Positions 60,911 through 64,000 of a DNA stretch of 64,000 nt are shown piece by piece. The stretch lies in contig JAQIBP010000110.1 in the NCBI GenBank assembly GCA_027858995.1, positions 1 to 64,000 of the forward strand, written 5' to 3'. Below the pieces are notes generated by a model. That model worked only from the letters and a program-made list of their open reading frames with translations, did no database searches and was not told where the DNA came from. The DNA comes from Deltaproteobacteria bacterium (GTDB lineage: Bacteria; Desulfobacterota; Desulfobacteria; Desulfobacterales; Desulfobacteraceae). How positions within the stretch are numbered: position 1 is the first letter of the stretch; every line of letters begins with the position of its first letter. The translations under genes and the position numbers were made by a program.

Positions 60911-62602
60911 ATGCAAAAAAATCAATTAACAGATCTGCTTGTAAATCAAGAGCAGCATATATTATTAAAAAAACTGAGCACTTCAATGCCGGAAATTATT
61001 TTCAATGCCAGGCAGATATTTGATTTTGAACTGCTTACAACCGGTGTGTTCACGCCTTTAAAAGGATTCATGAAGCAGATTGATTATGAATCCGTGTTAG
61101 ATCGCATGCGTCTTGAATCCGGCGATCTCTGGCCGATCCCCATCTGTCTTGATATCCCGGAAAATCTGGGTTCAACCCTTGAAACAGGTCAATCTGTAAC
61201 CTTGCGAGATGCTGAAGGCTTTCTTCTTGGAATCATGAATATTGAGGATATCTGGCCCATTGAAATTGAAAAGGAAGCCCTTGCCGTTTACGGCACCACA
61301 GATAGAACCCATCCCGGAGTTGATTATCTTTATAATAAATCCGGTAAATATTATATAGGCGGTGAAATCCAGGCTCTGAACCTTCCTATTCATTCAGATT
61401 TTAAACAGATTCGAAATACACCTGCTGAAGTGAGAAAAACATTTTCCAAACTTGGCTGGAAACGCATAGTAGGATTCCAGACAAGGCAGCCCATTCACAG
61501 GCCGCAATTTGAAATGACCATACAGGCCATGCAGCAGGCCAAAGCAAATCTTCTTTTGCTGCCCATTGTAGGCATAACCAAACCGGGAGATTTTGACCAT
61601 TTTACACGAATGCGCTGCTACCAGAAAGTAGCAAAGCACTACCCTCCTGATTCACATGTCCTTAACCTTCTGCCCATGGCAATGCGAATGGCAGGACCAC
61701 GGGAAGCCCTGCTTCATATGATAATAGGCAAAAACTTTGGATGCACACATTTTGTTATTGGCCATAATCATTCTTCTCCGGGCAATGACAGCAATAACAA
61801 ACCTTTTTATAAATATGATGAAGCAACCAGTCTTGCAGCAGAGGCGACCAGAGAACTGGGTGTTGAGATCATCACATTTGAAGAATTAATCTATCTTCCC
61901 TTTGAAGATGAATATAAAATTGCAAGCAAGGTGGCAAAGGGTATAGATACGATTTCTTTTACAGGAACAGACATACAGAACAGAATCCGCAAAGGCAAAA
62001 AAGTTCCTGACTGGGCATCATTCCCCGAGGTTATAAAAGAACTCCGGAAATCCTGTCCCCTGCCTTTGAAACAGGGATTTACAATATTCTGTACAGGGTT
62101 GTCAGGAGCCGGCAAATCCACCATAGCAAAAATACTTTATTCAAAATTCCTTGAAATTGGAACACGACCGGTATCCCTGCTTGACGGTGATATTGTCAGA
62201 AGAAACCTCTCTTCCGAACTTAATTTTTCCAAAGAGCATCGTGATATCAATGTTAAACGCATCGGCTTTGTGGCAGCAGAGATTACAAAAAACAGAGGCA
62301 TTGCCATCTGTGCCCCGATAGCACCCTATGAAAAAACAAGAAAAAAGATAAGAGAGTCCATAGAAGCCCATGGCGGCTTTTTTGAAGTCCATGTTTCAAC
62401 TCCCATTACAGAGTGTGAAAAAAGAGATAGAAAAGGCATGTATGCCAAAGCAAGGGCAGGTCTTTTAAAAGGCTTTACCGGTGTCGACGACCCCTATGAA
62501 GATCCATCCAGCCCAGAACTTAAAATCGACACAACAAGCATGACCCCTGATGAAGCAGCCCAGGAAGTACTGCTGTACATCAGCCAGAATGGCTTTATTT
62601 AA
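60911..62602 (+). CDS. Bifunctional sulfate adenylyltransferase/adenylylsulfate kinase, with altered ATP-sulfurylase motifs
   Basis: The 563-residue protein has an N-terminal ATP sulfurylase domain (1-385) and a C-terminal APS kinase (390-563). The kinase is intact: GLSGAGKSTIAKILYS, LLDGDIVRRNL, FSKEHRDIN and ICAPIAPYEKTRKK. In the sulfurylase domain the usual QTRNP-HR-H motif is GFQTRQPIHRPQFEM, losing the Asn and the second His, and GRDHAGPG is GHNHSSPG; MRMAGPREAL remains. It may be a divergent active subfamily or a domain with altered function. The gene is alone. The Shine-Dalgarno is weak. Confidence 0.88.
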   Translation: MQKNQLTDLLVNQEQHILLKKLSTSMPEIIFNARQIFDFELLTTGVFTPLKGFMKQIDYESVLDRMRLESGDLWPIPICLDIPENLGSTLETGQSVTLRDAEGFLLGIMNIEDIWPIEIEKEALAVYGTTDRTHPGVDYLYNKSGKYYIGGEIQALNLPIHSDFKQIRNTPAEVRKTFSKLGWKRIVGFQTRQPIHRPQFEMTIQAMQQAKANLLLLPIVGITKPGDFDHFTRMRCYQKVAKHYPPDSHVLNLLPMAMRMAGPREALLHMIIGKNFGCTHFVIGHNHSSPGNDSNNKPFYKYDEATSLAAEATRELGVEIITFEELIYLPFEDEYKIASKVAKGIDTISFTGTDIQNRIRKGKKVPDWASFPEVIKELRKSCPLPLKQGFTIFCTGLSGAGKSTIAKILYSKFLEIGTRPVSLLDGDIVRRNLSSELNFSKEHRDINVKRIGFVAAEITKNRGIAICAPIAPYEKTRKKIRESIEAHGGFFEVHVSTPITECEKRDRKGMYAKARAGLLKGFTGVDDPYEDPSSPELKIDTTSMTPDEAAQEVLLYISQNGFI

Positions 62603-62840
62603 ATAAACAATTAACCTGAGGGGCAAAAATAAGATTCAAAATAAAGATAAAAATTGATTAATCTATCTCTAAAAAAGAGATAAATATCATAAGCATGAAA
62701 AATATTATCTCACAACTTATTGATGACTTCCGGCACAATTATTACATGGGATGATGAAGCTCAATTAAACAACAACATCAGCGCAGTCCCGATTTGGAAA
62801 TGGCTCTTAGAAGAATGAACCTCCATGATAATGACAATCT
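62603..62840. other. Gene-free stretch with a short coding remnant
   Basis: A 7-bp stem TATCTCT/AGAGATA (62664-62682) follows sat. An open stretch at 62699-62818 reads MTSGTIITWDDEAQLNNNIS, then AVPIWKWLLEE-stop, with no start signal; it looks like the tail of a deleted gene. No function is assigned. Confidence 0.25.
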
Positions 62841-62843
62841 AAC

Positions 62844-62872
62844 TTGACAAAGACACCATTATGATGTACATA
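62844..62872 (+). promoter_or_regulatory. Promoter of the DUF1778/GNAT toxin-antitoxin pair
   Basis: TTGACA (62844-62849), a 17-bp spacer and TACATA (62867-62872) lie about 40 bases before the antitoxin ATG. A palindrome CATATATATG lies at the -10 region and may be the operator. Confidence 0.5.
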
Positions 62873-62912
62873 TATATGAAATATATTGATCAAAATAAGG
62901 GAAAACTTCACC

Positions 62913-63200
62913 ATGGTTACAGCAACACAAAATAAAAACGAGAGAATCAACCTCCGTGTGAAAAGCAGTGCAAAACGTCTCATAGTACGCGCAGCAGGTT
63001 TCGAAGGCAAGACAATCAGTCATTTTATATTAACCAGTGCTTTGAAATGTGCAGAAGAAACCGTTCAGGAACACCAGATTATGGAATTGAATGCAAAAGA
63101 TTCAAGAACATTTTTTAATGCATTGGATGCCCCTGTGCAGTTTAACGATAAATTAACCGCTGCTCTCGAAAAATATGACAGTCGTGTTATAACTAAATGA
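62913..63200 (+). CDS. DUF1778-type antitoxin (TacA-like)
   Basis: The 95-residue protein has an N-terminal ribbon-helix-helix (NERINLRVKSSAKRLIVRAA) and a helix that ends LDAPVQFNDKLTAALEK, as in TacA. It represses its promoter and wraps the GNAT toxin. The ATG at 62913 has AAGGGA upstream; an upstream in-frame start is possible. It overlaps the toxin by four bases. Confidence 0.9.
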   Translation: MVTATQNKNERINLRVKSSAKRLIVRAAGFEGKTISHFILTSALKCAEETVQEHQIMELNAKDSRTFFNALDAPVQFNDKLTAALEKYDSRVITK

Positions 63201-63712
63201 CAAATTTCCATAACTTGGTTATAACACCGTTGGAGGCAGCTCACAACAGAGCCGGTTTCCACTGTAATGTTGAATCATTGGATCATTATATTCATAAGCA
63301 GGCAGGACAGGATATCAAGCGCAGTATCAGTCGTGTTTTTGTTGCAGCACTGCCTGACAATCCTGAAAGGGTGATGGGTTATTACAGCCTGAGCACATTA
63401 TCTATTAAACTAAGCCAATTGCCGGGAAAACTGTCCAAAAAGTTGCCAAGACATCCCATACCCGCTGCTCTGATTGGCAGGCTGGCAGTCAGCAAAAATG
63501 CGCAGGGATACGGTATCGGCAAAATGCTGTTGGCAGATGCCATTAAGCGAACCCTGTCAGTAAGTTCCCAGATTGCAATCTATGCCATGGTTGTTGATGC
63601 AATTAACAATGAAGCCAAAGATTTTTATGAACAATACGGATTTACCCTCTTAAGCGATAGCAGTTCAAGACTGTTTCTGCCTTTAAGATCTTTGAATACA
63701 CACTGGGCTTAG
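63197..63712 (+). CDS. GNAT-family toxin (TacT-like acetyltransferase)
   Basis: The 171-residue protein has the acetyl-CoA-binding motif IGRLAVSKNAQGYGIGKMLL and a catalytic Tyr in FYEQYGF, as in TacT toxins, which acetylate aminoacyl-tRNA and stop translation. The natural C-terminus would be near FLPLRSL; the last codons NTHWA are read out of DNA that in another frame encodes HepT (see next feature). Confidence 0.9.
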   Translation: MTNFHNLVITPLEAAHNRAGFHCNVESLDHYIHKQAGQDIKRSISRVFVAALPDNPERVMGYYSLSTLSIKLSQLPGKLSKKLPRHPIPAALIGRLAVSKNAQGYGIGKMLLADAIKRTLSVSSQIAIYAMVVDAINNEAKDFYEQYGFTLLSDSSSRLFLPLRSLNTHWA

Positions 63713-63939
63713 ATTATGATCACTGGTTGAAAGACCAGAAAACGATTGATGCTGTTGTCAGAAACCTTGAAATAATAGGCGAGGCAGCTGCTAACGCACC
63801 TGACAACATTCAAGAACAATTTTCCGATGTCCCCTGGTTTAAAATGAAAGGTATGTGCAATATTCTTATTCATGAATATTTTGGCCTTGATAATGAAGTG
63901 TTGTGGAAAACTGCCCATAATCAACTAAGTTGCAAATAA
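63685..63939 (+). pseudogene. HepT-type (HEPN) toxin remnant
   Basis: A frame shifted relative to the GNAT gene reads KIFEYTLGLDYDHWLKDQKT, then DAVVRNLEIIGEAA and ILIHEYFGLDNE, clearly the C-terminal two-thirds of a HepT RNase toxin. The first part overlaps the GNAT 3' end, no start codon is present, and the RNase motif that normally reads R-x4-H shows Cys for Arg (GMCNILIHEYF). It is truncated and probably dead. No MntA partner is in the window. From 63940 to the end I see no gene. Confidence 0.75.
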
Positions 63940-64000
63940 GATTTATAAAATGTATAATATCTTTAAACATATTAACTAAAATTTAAATAATGAAACAGGG

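Overview
The window looks like a chromosomal segment of a low-G+C, motile, strictly anaerobic deltaproteobacterium, most likely a sulfate reducer of the Desulfobacterales (Desulfobacula/Desulfobacter-like). The evidence is: a sulfate adenylyltransferase/APS kinase gene, tungstate transport beside molybdopterin genes, siroheme-type tetrapyrrole genes, a bifunctional acetyl-CoA hydrolase/GNAT gene, small conserved proteins I associate with this order, and sigma-54-driven flagellar genes. The taxonomic call is inference from gene content; no rRNA gene is present.

Layout. 1-5.2 kb: a truncated gene with a strong palindromic operator/promoter, a divergent SHMT-like enzyme, gene debris, an old-yellow-enzyme homologue, a small transporter and tRNA-Lys/tRNA-Glu. 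5.3-21.6 kb: a long minus-strand flagellar block holding a DUF2802-like protein, a FliL-like protein with five FliM-type motifs, flhG, flhF, fliN, fliM, fliL, motE, fliH, fliG, fliF, a TPR protein, a receiver-less sigma-54 activator and an HD-GYP response regulator. Three sites match the sigma-54 consensus, upstream of fliL, fliF and the TPR gene, so the activator probably drives its own neighbourhood. 21.9-28.8 kb: amidohydrolase, a siroheme/cytochrome-assembly/hemA operon, a DksA-like regulator, a PHP-RNase III fusion and a radical SAM protein. 29-31.5 kb: an accessory island with an interrupted methyltransferase, relBE-like and higBA-like toxin-antitoxin pairs and attC-like boundaries. 31.6-44.9 kb: housekeeping genes (PBP1A, EAL/HDOD protein, hisI, hisG, aminotransferase, engB, era, HNH, queF, dus, MFS). 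45-51.3 kb: a PEP-CTERM protein, a second dus, acyl-CoA synthetase and acetyl-CoA hydrolase. 51.6-60.6 kb: two small proteins, tupABC, then mltA, rmuC, moaC, moaE and mobA on the minus strand and pyrR, moaB and a hypothetical gene on the plus strand. 60.9-64 kb: sat-cysC, a DUF1778/GNAT toxin-antitoxin pair and a HepT remnant.

The most striking non-genic feature is a dispersed family of intergenic palindromes (seven full copies of about 120-200 bp, one half copy and three collapsed copies). They share a central hairpin (RTAC-loop-GTAY followed by GAGG) and a common core, but their terminal inverted repeats differ. Several copies sit exactly on gene ends: queF, tupC, mobA and the EAL/HDOD gene all end in the same TAAATAGTG string, and moaE terminates inside a copy. 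Others split the tup and molybdopterin operons, and one half copy supplies the ribosome-binding region of the acetyl-CoA hydrolase gene. Other candidates for new biology are the PHP-RNase III fusion, the FliL-like protein with a FliM-motif tail, and the degenerate active sites of the SHMT-like and ATP-sulfurylase-like proteins.
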